From a virus: 40,313 nucleotides of DNA. The translations under genes were made by a program, and so were the position numbers. Below, in pieces: positions 1-6,474 of the stretch; position 1 is the first letter of the stretch; each line of letters opens with the position of its first letter. The notes below the pieces were generated by a model. The model was not told where the DNA came from and did no database searches. It was given only the letters and a program-made list of their open reading frames with translations. Location: positions 1-40,313 of IMG/VR virus record IMGVR_UViG_3300049445_000460; one strand, written 5' to 3'.

Positions 1-1
1 G

Positions 2-214
2 CCAGCCTGCTGCCACGTCGTTCCGGTCATCTGGCGCGGCGCATTTCAGGAGGCGCCGGTCGAGGACGCGCTGGAGCGGTTGGATCGCCACGGATCGTTC
101 GCAGCGCCTGGCTTCATGGAGCCGGAGGGAGTGGTCGTCTTTCACGTTCCGGCCAACGTCGCGTTCAAGAAGACGCTCGGCGGCGACGGGCACAAGAGCG
201 AACGCCGGAAGTAG
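2..214 (+). CDS. RNA ligase, C-terminal end (partial)
   Basis: Only the last 70 codons are in the window, reading from base 2 to the TAG at 212-214. The visible part has the layout of the C-terminal half of a phage RNA ligase nucleotidyltransferase domain. It has a V-I-W-R-G segment, then an EGVVVFH segment that fits motif IV, then NVAFKKTL, where the lysines fit motif V, which contacts the nucleotide phosphates. Such enzymes seal nicked RNA, often tRNA cut by host defences. The catalytic lysine of motif I lies upstream of the window, so activity cannot be judged. A DNA ligase of the same superfamily is possible, but this spacing is more usual in the RNA ligase group. Confidence 0.6.
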   Translation, partial: PACCHVVPVIWRGAFQEAPVEDALERLDRHGSFAAPGFMEPEGVVVFHVPANVAFKKTLGGDGHKSERRK

Positions 215-517
215 ATGCCGCGCCAGCTCAAACTCGTAACGAGCTTCGCGGAGTTGCAGGCCGGGATGGTCGTCGTCGACATCGCGTGCGTCTGCGGGCA
301 CGTCCACGATAGCTCGCTGATCCGGCCGGCGATGACCGAGCAGCCCGACCGCTCCATCGTCGTGTCGTGGGAGTGCGATCCGGTCTGTGTTGTGGTGCGG
401 CCCGGTCTGGTCTACGGGATCGACCGGCTGATGGTCGCCGCGCACCGGATCTTCCGCTGGCTCGAGCTGGGACGGCGCGGCGTCAAGCAGCTGGTCGAAG
501 CGAAGGCGCCGCGATGA
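215..517 (+). CDS. Hypothetical protein, 100 aa
   Basis: The ATG directly follows the stop of the ligase, and the end overlaps the next gene by four bases (ATGA), so it lies in the same operon. I do not recognise the family. The middle has a Cys/His cluster (DIACVCGHVHDSS) followed by a predicted beta segment around an ECDPVCVVV stretch. This could be a small zinc-binding fold of the kind common in this phage. The C-terminus is basic and helical. Confidence 0.75.
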   Translation: MPRQLKLVTSFAELQAGMVVVDIACVCGHVHDSSLIRPAMTEQPDRSIVVSWECDPVCVVVRPGLVYGIDRLMVAAHRIFRWLELGRRGVKQLVEAKAPR

Positions 518-966
518 AAAAGCCGGCGCCGACAGCGATCCGCGCTGCCATGGCGCTCTCGGCGCAGCGGCCGCCCGATCCGCTGTCGTGCTGCAACCTG
601 TGCGGTAAGCCGTCCGAATGGCTGGGCGTCTGGCGCGAGCACGGCGAGCACGACGAGCCGCTGCCTGGAGATCAGTTTCTCGTGTACATCGCGAAGGATC
701 ACGCCGACTGCATGCGCCGGATGGAGAAGCATCCCCGGCTGTACGCGCGCGTCTTCGGCCGCCCTGGGCAATTCCCACTTCTCTGCGGTCCGTGCGTGCA
801 CCGCGACGGCATGGGCTGTCTGCATCCAGACCAGACGTCGATGGGCGGGACGGGGCTTCTCGTGACGCCCGACATCGGATTCAACGTGATTATTTGCAGC
901 CGTGGGAGCCGGGAGAAACTCGTGCGCACGGCGGTCGCGTGCAAGGGACGGCAATGCGCCAGCTGA
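514..966 (+). CDS. Cys-rich hypothetical protein, 150 aa
   Basis: I chose the ATG at 514 because it overlaps the preceding stop as ATGA. The protein has two cysteine groups: CCNLCGK near residues 26-32, and a CGPCVHRD segment followed by GMGCLHP in the second half. A further Cys pair is near the C-terminus (ACKGRQC). The spacing suggests one or two zinc sites. The family is not recognised. It lies among several short Cys-rich genes that are translationally coupled. Confidence 0.75.
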   Translation: MKKPAPTAIRAAMALSAQRPPDPLSCCNLCGKPSEWLGVWREHGEHDEPLPGDQFLVYIAKDHADCMRRMEKHPRLYARVFGRPGQFPLLCGPCVHRDGMGCLHPDQTSMGGTGLLVTPDIGFNVIICSRGSREKLVRTAVACKGRQCAS

Positions 967-1250
967 CGCACATCCCGATCACGCGTGAGGCGGTCGACGC
1001 CATCCGGTCGCGGCCGCCGGCGCCGACGAAGCCGCCCTCGGCCGCCGAGGACGGATCGTCCTGGCCGTGCGCGCCGGCCGCGGTCGTTCGTATCTACGAG
1101 ATCGAGCGCGAGTGGTCGACGCCGATGTGGCTGTGCCCGGCCGGGCGCGCCGAGATGGAGCGGCAGCGCTGGAAGATCCGATCGCACCGCGCGCCGCCAT
1201 TCGACAGCCTGCAGTGCTACGTGCATCGCGACGGGCCGTGCCCAGCGTGA
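954..1250 (+). CDS. Hypothetical protein, 98 aa
   Basis: It starts inside the end of the preceding gene (13-base overlap) and ends in a GTGA overlap with the next. The N-terminus is proline-rich. The second half contains widely spaced cysteines (WPC, WLCP, QCYVHRDGPCP). The YVHRDGPCP ending echoes the CVHRDGMGC segment of the gene before it, so the two may share a small metal-binding motif. The function is unknown. Confidence 0.65.
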   Translation: MRQLTHIPITREAVDAIRSRPPAPTKPPSAAEDGSSWPCAPAAVVRIYEIEREWSTPMWLCPAGRAEMERQRWKIRSHRAPPFDSLQCYVHRDGPCPA

Positions 1251-1618
1251 GTCGCGGCAGCGTCAGCGCGAACCGCGCCTTCTGCCGAAAGCGCTACGCC
1301 CTCGCGCTGGCGGCCGGCGACTGCTGCCGGTGCTTCAAGCGCCCGGCGTCGAACGGCGTGCTCTGTGATGTCTGCCTGGCAGACAACGATCGGCGGAATC
1401 GCATGGCGCCCCGGAAGACCACCAGGCGCTGGAGCGATCGTGCTAGAGCAGCGTTCGAAGCCCGAAAACGAAAAGGAGATCAGCATGGCGACGAAAAAGG
1501 ACGGCAAGCCGAAGGCGGCGAAGAAGAAGGCGAAGGGCGGCAAGGGCAACATCACGCGCAGCGCGCGGTACCTGAAGAAGGTCCGGGTGAAGATCAACCA
1601 GGCCGAGTGCGCCCGTAA
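1247..1618 (+). CDS. Cys-rich small protein with an overlapping 3' tail
   Basis: The GTG at 1247 overlaps the previous stop as GTGA. The first 50 residues have the pattern CRKRY, CCRCFKR and CDVCLADN, a probable zinc-binding fold like those in small phage and HNH-associated proteins. The frame stays open to 1618. The last 45 codons therefore run through the Shine-Dalgarno sequence and first 134 bases of the next gene, where the translation becomes low-complexity G/E/Q/R sequence. The real coding signal is in the first two thirds; the tail may be an accident of composition. Confidence 0.55.
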   Translation: MSRGSVSANRAFCRKRYALALAAGDCCRCFKRPASNGVLCDVCLADNDRRNRMAPRKTTRRWSDRARAAFEARKRKGDQHGDEKGRQAEGGEEEGEGRQGQHHAQRAVPEEGPGEDQPGRVRP

Positions 1619-2006
1619 GGAGGCGACCGTCACGGAGCTCGAGAACCAGGTTCAGGACGCCGAGGAGTCGATGGCGCCCTACAAGAAGAACATCCGGAAG
1701 TGGCGCAAGGAGATCAAGACGCTGTCGCGCGACGTGAAGTCGAACACCGAAGAGCGCGACCAGATGGTCTACGACGAGCGCGACCACGTGCACCAGATCG
1801 TCAAGGTCCGGCTCGTCTCCAACAACCAGGTCGTCGACGAGCGGACGATGGAGAAGGGCGACGACCAGCAGACGGATCACCTGCTCGACCAGGATCTGCC
1901 TGGCAAGGAGACGAACGGCGCGAGCGATCTGACGCCGGGCGAGGCCATCGCTGCGGCGCGCGAAGAGGTCAGCGACGAGGACGCTGGGCTGCACGAGGGC
2001 GACTAG
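1485..2006 (+). CDS. Lys-rich coiled-coil protein, 173 aa
   Basis: The ATG at 1485 is preceded by a strong AAAAGGAGA Shine-Dalgarno sequence, which decides this start over upstream ATGs in frame. The first 25 residues are almost all Lys, Ala and Gly (MATKKDGKPKAAKKKAK), like a histone-tail or nucleic-acid-binding extension. A long charged helix follows, about residues 45-110, with coiled-coil character. The acidic tail (EEVSDEDAGLHEGD) gives the protein opposite charges at its two ends. It may bind DNA or RNA, but this is composition only; no family is recognised. Confidence 0.75.
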   Translation: MATKKDGKPKAAKKKAKGGKGNITRSARYLKKVRVKINQAECARKEATVTELENQVQDAEESMAPYKKNIRKWRKEIKTLSRDVKSNTEERDQMVYDERDHVHQIVKVRLVSNNQVVDERTMEKGDDQQTDHLLDQDLPGKETNGASDLTPGEAIAAAREEVSDEDAGLHEGD

Positions 2007-2007
2007 G

Positions 2008-2019
2008 TAGAATCAGGAC
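2008..2019 (+). promoter_or_regulatory. Leaderless -10 element for the sigma-like gene
   Basis: TAGAAT (2008-2013) is followed by six bases and then the GTG start at 2020. There is no Shine-Dalgarno sequence. A transcript starting seven bases after the hexamer would begin at the G of GTG. It is one member of the series described in the findings. Confidence 0.5.
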
Positions 2020-3144
2020 GTGAGCCCCGCGGTTAGCAAGCTGGCGGCCGCCCTCTTGGCCTCGATCGAGGAGATCATCGATCGCGGTGTCGAGGAGGCG
2101 GCCGCTGCCGCGCGGGAAGGACTTCGGTCGCCAGGTCGACGTAAGCGCATCGCGCGCCGAAAGACCCAAGGCACCCTAGAGAAGCCAGCTAGTACCGCGC
2201 GGGCCCGGCAGGCGCCCAGGGCCCGCGCGGTGGCCCTCGTTCTGACAGAATCAACCCCACCCCCATCCGAGCCAGATCCGCCGCCGGCGCAAGAAGGGCC
2301 CGCGCCGGCGGCGGCCATCGAGGCGGCATCGGCGTCCCTGCAGGCCATCGAGCGGATCGGCAACGTCCATCCGACCGAGCCGTTTCTGGTTCGGATCCGG
2401 CGTCCCTGGATCGAAGGGAAAGCGACCGAGATCGACCTGGGGCCGATGAAGGCGGTCGGTGCGCCGGCGATCGAGCGCGACATCGCGGTCGTCATCATGG
2501 GAGAGCAGCTCGCCGACGAGGCAGAGGCGACGCCGGCGCGGCCGTCCTTCCTCGGGCCCGAACCGGTGACGGCGATGGTGAGCAGGGCGCTGCGCGACCA
2601 GGTCCTGGCGGCGCCAGCCGAGCAGCTCGAGGACGCGAGCGACGAGGACATCGACGAATTCACCGAGGGCACGCTGGCCTCGAAGATCCGACGCAAGGTC
2701 GCGGCGCGGCCGCCGGCGGATGGCCGGGTCCGATCGAAGACGATCGCGCCGCGCCGGCTGACGCGCGACGAGACGCGGCTGTCGAAGCTGAAGCTCTATC
2801 CGGACGACGTCGACCGGCCGGCGTCGCGCCGCGACTGCTATGGGCTGCCGCGGCCCTGTCCGTTCGTCACCTGCTCCCATCACCTGTACCTCGACGTGAA
2901 TCCGCAGACCGGCGCCATCAAGCTCAACTTCCCGCACCTCGAGGTCTGGGAAATGTCGGAGACGTGTTCTCTCGACGTCGCGGACAAGGGCGGCATCACG
3001 CTCGAAGAGGTGGGCGCGATCCTGAACCTCACGCGCGAGCGCATCCGTCAGGTCGAGGTCCGCGGTCTGGACCGGATCCGGGAGAACGCCGACGAGGACC
3101 TGGGCCTACCGCCCGAGCACGCGCGCGGCAACGATCCGATTTGA
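2020..3144 (+). CDS. Sigma-70 region 4-like DNA-binding regulator
   Basis: The protein has 374 residues from a GTG start. Residues 1-110 are helical, then Ala/Pro-rich. The middle shows no known domain. Residues 255-356 form the recognisable part: a Cys/His segment (C273, C280, C285, H287, H288), a conserved-looking YLDVNP / IKLNFP stretch, LDVADKGG, and a helix-turn-helix with [21 protein letters not shown]. The last segment is the region 4 helix-turn-helix that binds -35 promoter DNA. From memory, the whole C-terminal block resembles a sigma-like protein family frequent in myxobacteria. Regions 2 and 3 are absent, so it is not a complete sigma factor. A role as phage transcription regulator is inferred. 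Confidence 0.7.
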   Translation: MSPAVSKLAAALLASIEEIIDRGVEEAAAAAREGLRSPGRRKRIARRKTQGTLEKPASTARARQAPRARAVALVLTESTPPPSEPDPPPAQEGPAPAAAIEAASASLQAIERIGNVHPTEPFLVRIRRPWIEGKATEIDLGPMKAVGAPAIERDIAVVIMGEQLADEAEATPARPSFLGPEPVTAMVSRALRDQVLAAPAEQLEDASDEDIDEFTEGTLASKIRRKVAARPPADGRVRSKTIAPRRLTRDETRLSKLKLYPDDVDRPASRRDCYGLPRPCPFVTCSHHLYLDVNPQTGAIKLNFPHLEVWEMSETCSLDVADKGGITLEEVGAILNLTRERIRQVEVRGLDRIRENADEDLGLPPEHARGNDPI

Positions 3145-3177
3145 CAGCCGCCCCGGGCCGGGAGGAGGATGGCCGCC

Positions 3178-3675
3178 ATGAGACCAAGCGCCGCCCGCAC
3201 CCTTTTTGTCGCACTGACGTTGCTGGTCGCTTTCCCCGTCGGGATCTGGGGGGCCGGCGTTGTCGCCACCAGCGTTCTGTCTGCCTCGGGCTGCGCGCAC
3301 GTCAATCCCGGCGGTTTCGTCTCCTGCATGGCCGACAAGAAGGACGAGGCGCCCGCGATGGCGCTCGTGGAGGCGCTGCTCGACAAGAACGCGCTCGACG
3401 CGCTCGACGCCGCGTTCAAGCTGGCGCCCGACGCGATCCGCTGCCTTCTGGACAAGGCGGCCTCGGTGGTCGGCGCCGGCCCGGTCGAGAATGTACGCGC
3501 GCGCCGCGCCCGCGAATTTTTGGACAGCCACGGGCTGTCGCTGATGCGCTGTGGACGAGCGGCAAGTCGCCTGGCTCATAACCAGGAGAGCGCGGGTTCG
3601 AGTCCCGCCGGCGCTACCATCCTCGCGGGAATCTGTCCGTGGGGCATCTGCGTGGCTGATCTGACCGACGGCTAG
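3178..3675 (+). CDS. Membrane-anchored or secreted hypothetical protein
   Basis: The protein has 165 residues from the ATG at 3178, which lies nine bases after a GGAGGAGG Shine-Dalgarno sequence. The in-frame ATG at 3169 abuts that sequence and is less likely. Residues 8-35 form a hydrophobic segment (FVALTLLVAFPVGIWGAGVV). A Cys follows at an SASGC site that could be a weak lipobox. The middle is an Asp/Ala/Leu helical region. The last 44 codons run through the tRNA at 3545-3619, so the C-terminal residues are dictated by the tRNA sequence. The true C-terminus is doubtful; no known family is recognised. Confidence 0.55.
   Translation: MRPSAARTLFVALTLLVAFPVGIWGAGVVATSVLSASGCAHVNPGGFVSCMADKKDEAPAMALVEALLDKNALDALDAAFKLAPDAIRCLLDKAASVVGAGPVENVRARRAREFLDSHGLSLMRCGRAASRLAHNQESAGSSPAGATILAGICPWGICVADLTDG
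3545..3619 (+). tRNA. tRNA(CAU), initiator-like, with encoded CCA
   Basis: The full cloverleaf can be drawn by hand. The acceptor arms are 3545-3551 and 3609-3615. The D-arm is GAC/GTC (3554-3556 with 3566-3568) and holds G18G19. The anticodon stem is CCTGG/CCAGG around loop CTCATAA, with anticodon CAT at 3577-3579. The variable loop has five bases. The T-arm is GCGGG-TTCGAGT-CCCGC (3592-3608). A73 is followed by encoded CCA at 3617-3619. Position 1:72 is a T-T mismatch and position 11:24 is A:T; both are typical of bacterial initiator tRNA rather than elongator tRNA-Met or tRNA-Ile2. The third G:C pair of the initiator anticodon stem is A:T here. It lies inside the open frame of the preceding gene. 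Confidence 0.82.
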
Positions 3676-3679
3676 CCCG

Positions 3680-4069
3680 ATGGGTCTACCGCTGACCGAG
3701 CTGCTGGAGCAGCTCAAGAACAGGCCGCCGACGCGCAAGGAGCGCCGCCAGCTCAAGGCGGCCCGCGCGCGCGGCAAGATGACGGCCCGGATGCGGCGGC
3801 ACTACGCCGCGAAGGCGATGGAGCGCTACGGCCTCGACGAGCTCGCGCCGGACGGCAGCGTCAGCGCGATCGCACGGATCGCTATGCGCAACGCCCGGAA
3901 GGCCGAGCGGGCCCTGCCGGCGCCGGTATTTCCGGTGACGCGCGCGCCTGGCTGCGCCGAGGCGAAGCGCCTGGCGATAGCCGGCAAGCGGCCGCGGTTC
4001 ATCCTGCGCCAGCACGCCGCGACGTGCGGTAAGTGCCGCACGGCCCTCCTGCCGGTCGGCAATGGCTGA
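3680..4069 (+). CDS. Basic hypothetical protein, 129 aa
   Basis: The protein is strongly basic and helical in its first 60 residues (ELLEQLKNRPPTRKERRQLKAARARGKM). It has a C-terminal Cys pair with a His before it (HAATCGKCRTALLP), a possible half zinc site. The end overlaps the papain-like gene by eight bases. It could bind nucleic acid, but the family is not recognised. Confidence 0.7.
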   Translation: MGLPLTELLEQLKNRPPTRKERRQLKAARARGKMTARMRRHYAAKAMERYGLDELAPDGSVSAIARIAMRNARKAERALPAPVFPVTRAPGCAEAKRLAIAGKRPRFILRQHAATCGKCRTALLPVGNG

Positions 4070-4829
4070 CGGTCTTCGGCTGCTCGGCAAGCGGCCGCCG
4101 AAGCACGATCCACGCACGCTGCGTCTGGCGCGCTTCCTGACGGCCGACCTGGCGCCGCCGCCGCCGGAGGTCAACTGGACCGGCAAGGTCAGTCGACTGG
4201 GCATGATGCTCAACGACTCGATCGGCGACTGCGGCCTGGCCGCGCCCGGCCATTTCATCCAGACGGCGACCGCCGAGAACGGCGTCGAGTTCATCCCGTC
4301 GGACGACCAGATCCTGAAAGCCTACGAGGACATCAGCGGATTCAATCCGGCCGATCCGTCCACCGACCACGGCGTCTACCTGCTCGACGTCATGAAGTAC
4401 TGGCGGACAACCGGGATCGCCGGCCACAAGATCGAAGCGTTCGCGGCGCTCGACCTGAAGAACCGCGATCACTTCATGCAGGCGATCTACCTAGGCGGCG
4501 GCCTGGTGATCGGCTGGGACCTTCCCGAGTCGGCGCAGGTCCAGGAGGAGTGGACGCTGGCCATGGGCGGCATGACCGGCTCGCCGCGGGCCGGGAGTTG
4601 GGGCGGCCACGCAACGACCGGCAGCGGCTACCGCGCGCCCGGCATGACGGCAGACGGCATCCTGACGATCACGTGGGGACAGCCGCTTTGGGCGGGCTGG
4701 GATTTCGTCGACGCCTACGCCGACGAGGCGTACATGGTGGTGCTGAAGGATTGGGTGGGCGTGAACGGAACGCCCGCCGGTCAGGCGATGCAGGCGCTGC
4801 TCGCCGCGATGAAGGAGATCACCCAATGA
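4062..4829 (+). CDS. Papain-like fold protein, probable cysteine peptidase
   Basis: The 255-residue protein has the layout of a papain-like (C1/C39-type) domain protein seen in many phages and bacteria. Cys57 lies in NDSIGDCGLAAPGH at the start of a helix. His183 lies in SWGGHATTGSGY. An ITWGQ strand (203-207) stands where the third catalytic residue of papain-like enzymes is presented. An N-terminal LLGKRPPKHDPRTLRLARFL segment precedes the domain. No signal peptide is visible, so it should act in the cytoplasm or virion. Peptidase activity and substrate are inferred from the Cys/His pair only. It is coupled to the lipoprotein gene downstream by an ATGA overlap. Confidence 0.6.
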   Translation: MADGLRLLGKRPPKHDPRTLRLARFLTADLAPPPPEVNWTGKVSRLGMMLNDSIGDCGLAAPGHFIQTATAENGVEFIPSDDQILKAYEDISGFNPADPSTDHGVYLLDVMKYWRTTGIAGHKIEAFAALDLKNRDHFMQAIYLGGGLVIGWDLPESAQVQEEWTLAMGGMTGSPRAGSWGGHATTGSGYRAPGMTADGILTITWGQPLWAGWDFVDAYADEAYMVVLKDWVGVNGTPAGQAMQALLAAMKEITQ

Positions 4830-5158
4830 AGCACGCCACGATCGCAACCGCCGTGACGCTGATCCTGGTGGGCCTGGTGTTCTTCCTCGGGAGCTGCTAC
4901 CCGAAGCCGCCGGTAAACCCGCCGAGCTGCGCGCAGGACCCGACGCAGGACTGGTGTGCGCCGCCGCAGCCGCCGCTGTTTCAACCGGCGACGTGCGAAG
5001 AGGCCTGCGCCCGCGTCGAGGGCGCGAAGCCCGCGGGCCTCGACTGCAAGACGGACGGCGTGTGCCTGGCGATCTGCCGGCGTGTCCTCCGCGACGGATA
5101 CCGGGCCTGCCTCAAGGCCGCCGGCGACTGCGACGCGGTCTCTGCCTGCGGCAGGTAG
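4826..5158 (+). CDS. Pro/Cys-rich lipoprotein, 110 aa
   Basis: Residues 5-21 are a hydrophobic signal segment ending in LGSC, a textbook lipobox with the lipidated Cys at position 24. The mature part is short and rich in Pro (YPKPPVNPPS) and then in Cys, with about nine residues that could form disulphides. This is the profile of a phage outer-membrane lipoprotein, for example an o-spanin or a surface-exclusion protein. No i-spanin partner is obvious next to it. It is the last gene of its run, followed 22 bases later by a new leaderless start. Confidence 0.65.
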   Translation: MKHATIATAVTLILVGLVFFLGSCYPKPPVNPPSCAQDPTQDWCAPPQPPLFQPATCEEACARVEGAKPAGLDCKTDGVCLAICRRVLRDGYRACLKAAGDCDAVSACGR

Positions 5159-5168
5159 CGCCGCCGCG

Positions 5169-5180
5169 TAATATCCAGGC
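5169..5180 (+). promoter_or_regulatory. Leaderless -10 element, copy 2
   Basis: TAATAT (5169-5174) plus CCAGGC leads straight into the ATG at 5181. The context CGCCGCG-TAATATC-nAGGC-ATG is almost identical at 19622-19643. There is no Shine-Dalgarno sequence at a workable distance. Confidence 0.6.
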
Positions 5181-5510
5181 ATGGCCTGGTGCAAGGGATG
5201 CGGCGCGAAGATCGAGTGGTGGAAGACAGTCGCGGGCAAGAACATGCCGGTCGACTCGGATCCTCACCCCGAGGGCAACGTTCAGATCGACGTGGCCGCC
5301 AACATCGTCCGCGTCGTTCCGGTTGGTAGCCACAAGCCGCTCTACCGATCGCACTTCGTGACCTGCGAGAAGGCCGGCGACTTTCGGCGGCCGAAGCCGA
5401 AGGCGTTCGTCTGCGGGCGCGCGGGCTGCGGTGTCGACGGATCGCATCTGCACTGCTTCGAATGCGGGGCGGTCGATCACATCGCGGAGGACTGTCCCGA
5501 TGGCCGCTAA
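5181..5510 (+). CDS. Zinc-ribbon protein with C-terminal CCHC zinc knuckle
   Basis: The protein has 109 residues. The N-terminal part (CKGCGAKIEWWKT, GKNMPVD, then HFVTCEKAGDFR) matches a common small phage and bacterial zinc-ribbon family. The C-terminal 16 residues are unusual: HCFECGAVDHIAEDC is a C-X2-C-X4-H-X4-C zinc knuckle, as in retroviral nucleocapsid and other single-strand nucleic-acid-binding proteins. An extra CGRAGCG group lies between the two. The knuckle suggests binding to single-stranded RNA or DNA. It is the first gene of a new unit behind a leaderless -10 element. Confidence 0.75.
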   Translation: MAWCKGCGAKIEWWKTVAGKNMPVDSDPHPEGNVQIDVAANIVRVVPVGSHKPLYRSHFVTCEKAGDFRRPKPKAFVCGRAGCGVDGSHLHCFECGAVDHIAEDCPDGR

Positions 5511-5721
5511 GCGAATCACGGTGACGGTCTCGGGTCCGGCGCACATCGCGGAGATCGTGAAGTGCGAGGTCGCCACGGCGCTCTCGCATCTCGGAGCGTT
5601 CGAGGTGACCGCCAGCGGCGAGTTCTTCAACGGCAGTGGACAGAGCTGCGATCCGGAACGGCTGCAGCTGCTGAGCGCCCTGGCGGCGACCGAGGTCGAG
5701 ATCTACGTTCAGAGAAAATGA
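5500..5721 (+). CDS. Small hypothetical protein, 73 aa
   Basis: The ATG at 5500 lies inside the end of the zinc-knuckle gene (11-base overlap). The sequence starts MAAKRITVTVSG and alternates beta and helix segments, like a small alpha/beta fold with a ferredoxin-like order (strand, helix, strand, strand, helix, strand). It has no catalytic motif and is not recognised. Confidence 0.7.
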   Translation: MAAKRITVTVSGPAHIAEIVKCEVATALSHLGAFEVTASGEFFNGSGQSCDPERLQLLSALAATEVEIYVQRK

Positions 5722-5981
5722 TGAGCGGCTTTCCTGTTCGCACCGGCCTGCGCGCGCCATCGCGGCCGATCGAAAACCTCGGCATCGGGTCGGAGGCCGA
5801 CCAGCTCGCGCGCCTCGATCATGCGGAGGAGCACCACGGCCTGCGACCGATGCTCTGTCCGGTCTGCGATGGCGCGGACGAAGGATGCGCCCGGTGCGAT
5901 GGCCTCGGCCTGCTCTGGGCGCCCGGGGATCTAGCTCCGTGCGGCCCCGGCTGCCCGCTGCTGGCGATCCGCCCGGTTTAG
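5718..5981 (+). CDS. DnaJ-type zinc-finger small protein, 87 aa
   Basis: It starts with two ATGs in a row (5718 and 5721), overlapping the previous stop. The C-terminal half carries CPVCDGADEGCARCDGLG, a CxxCxGxG-type double repeat like the zinc-binding centre of DnaJ. A CGPGCP group follows at the end. Single copies of this motif are frequent in small phage proteins of unknown role. It is the last gene before a hairpin and a new promoter. Confidence 0.7.
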   Translation: MMSGFPVRTGLRAPSRPIENLGIGSEADQLARLDHAEEHHGLRPMLCPVCDGADEGCARCDGLGLLWAPGDLAPCGPGCPLLAIRPV

Positions 5982-6019
5982 GCCCCCGTAACTCCGCGCC
6001 GTCCGGGGGGTTAGGGGCC
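5981..6019 (+). terminator. Bulged hairpin after the zinc-finger gene
   Basis: GGCCCC-(CG)-TAAC at 5981-5992 pairs with GTTA-GGGGCC at 6010-6019, giving ten pairs with a two-base bulge. It sits at the stop codon, just before an AT-rich promoter-like stretch. No T-run follows directly, so intrinsic termination is uncertain. Confidence 0.4.
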
Positions 6020-6032
6020 GGTCCGGTTAGAG

Positions 6033-6061
6033 TTGCGGTCTTTTACATCTTTTATTAAGCT
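6033..6061 (+). promoter_or_regulatory. AT-rich promoter of the helicase operon
   Basis: This is one of the most AT-rich stretches in the window. TTGCGG (6033-6038), 17 bases and TAAGCT (6056-6061) give a sigma-70-like promoter; TATTAA (6053-6058) is an alternative -10. The predicted start near 6068 would give a leader of about 55 bases that contains a hairpin and a good Shine-Dalgarno sequence. Here the first gene is not leaderless. Confidence 0.5.
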
Positions 6062-6080
6062 GTCCCTTGGTTGGCAGGAC

Positions 6081-6099
6081 GCCCGGCGAGGAGCCGGGC
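6081..6099 (+). promoter_or_regulatory. Leader hairpin upstream of 6124
   Basis: GCCCGGC (6081-6087) pairs perfectly with GCCGGGC (6093-6099) around a five-base GAGGA loop. It lies in the predicted 5' leader, 11 bases before the GAGGAGG Shine-Dalgarno sequence (6111-6117). The loop itself resembles a Shine-Dalgarno sequence. It may stabilise the mRNA or serve as a translational operator. Confidence 0.45.
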
Positions 6100-6123
6100 G
6101 GGAAGAAACCGAGGAGGTTCCAG

Positions 6124-6474
6124 ATGGCAACGAAGACGGAAACGAAGCGGACGGCGGGCGGGCTGGTGATTCAGTACGAGGCGCGCTTCGGGCGCACGGA
6201 CGCCGGCAGCGTCAAGGTCAAGATCGAACAGGCCGGCGTCTGGAAGACGCGCGATCACAGCCTGCTGGCCGAGCGCCTGCTCACGTCGCGCATCTACGCG
6301 ATCTGCGCCGAGCTGGAGCGCCGCGCCGGCTACCGCGACGCGCGCTGGCCGGTCTCGCCGCGCGCCATGGACGGCGTGATCGTGATCGAGTGCGAGGGCC
6401 ACGAGGTCGAGGGCGTCGAGGCCCTGCTCGAAGAGGTCATCATGCTGACGGGCGCGATCAAGGTGGTGCGCTAA
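6124..6474 (+). CDS. Hypothetical protein, 116 aa, first of operon
   Basis: I chose the ATG at 6124 because GAGGAGG lies seven bases upstream; an in-frame ATG at 6067 has no such site. The protein looks alpha/beta: a VIQYEARFGR strand pair, a helix with LLAERLLTSRIYAICAELERR, then IVIECEGHEVEGVEALLEEV. No motif of a known family is seen. A well-expressed first gene of an early-type operon is likely from the promoter and Shine-Dalgarno sequence. Confidence 0.75.
   Translation: MATKTETKRTAGGLVIQYEARFGRTDAGSVKVKIEQAGVWKTRDHSLLAERLLTSRIYAICAELERRAGYRDARWPVSPRAMDGVIVIECEGHEVEGVEALLEEVIMLTGAIKVVR

Noticed and set aside
3141-3146. Perfect TTGACA as -35 box
   Set aside because: No -10 lies 15-19 bases downstream; the bases there are the GGAGGAGG Shine-Dalgarno sequence. 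The hexamer comes from the stop codon context.
3260-3544. Alternative + frame ending just before the tRNA
   Set aside because: The end point is attractive, but the translation is almost only Arg, Ser, Thr and Pro, unlike the signal-peptide-bearing frame chosen.
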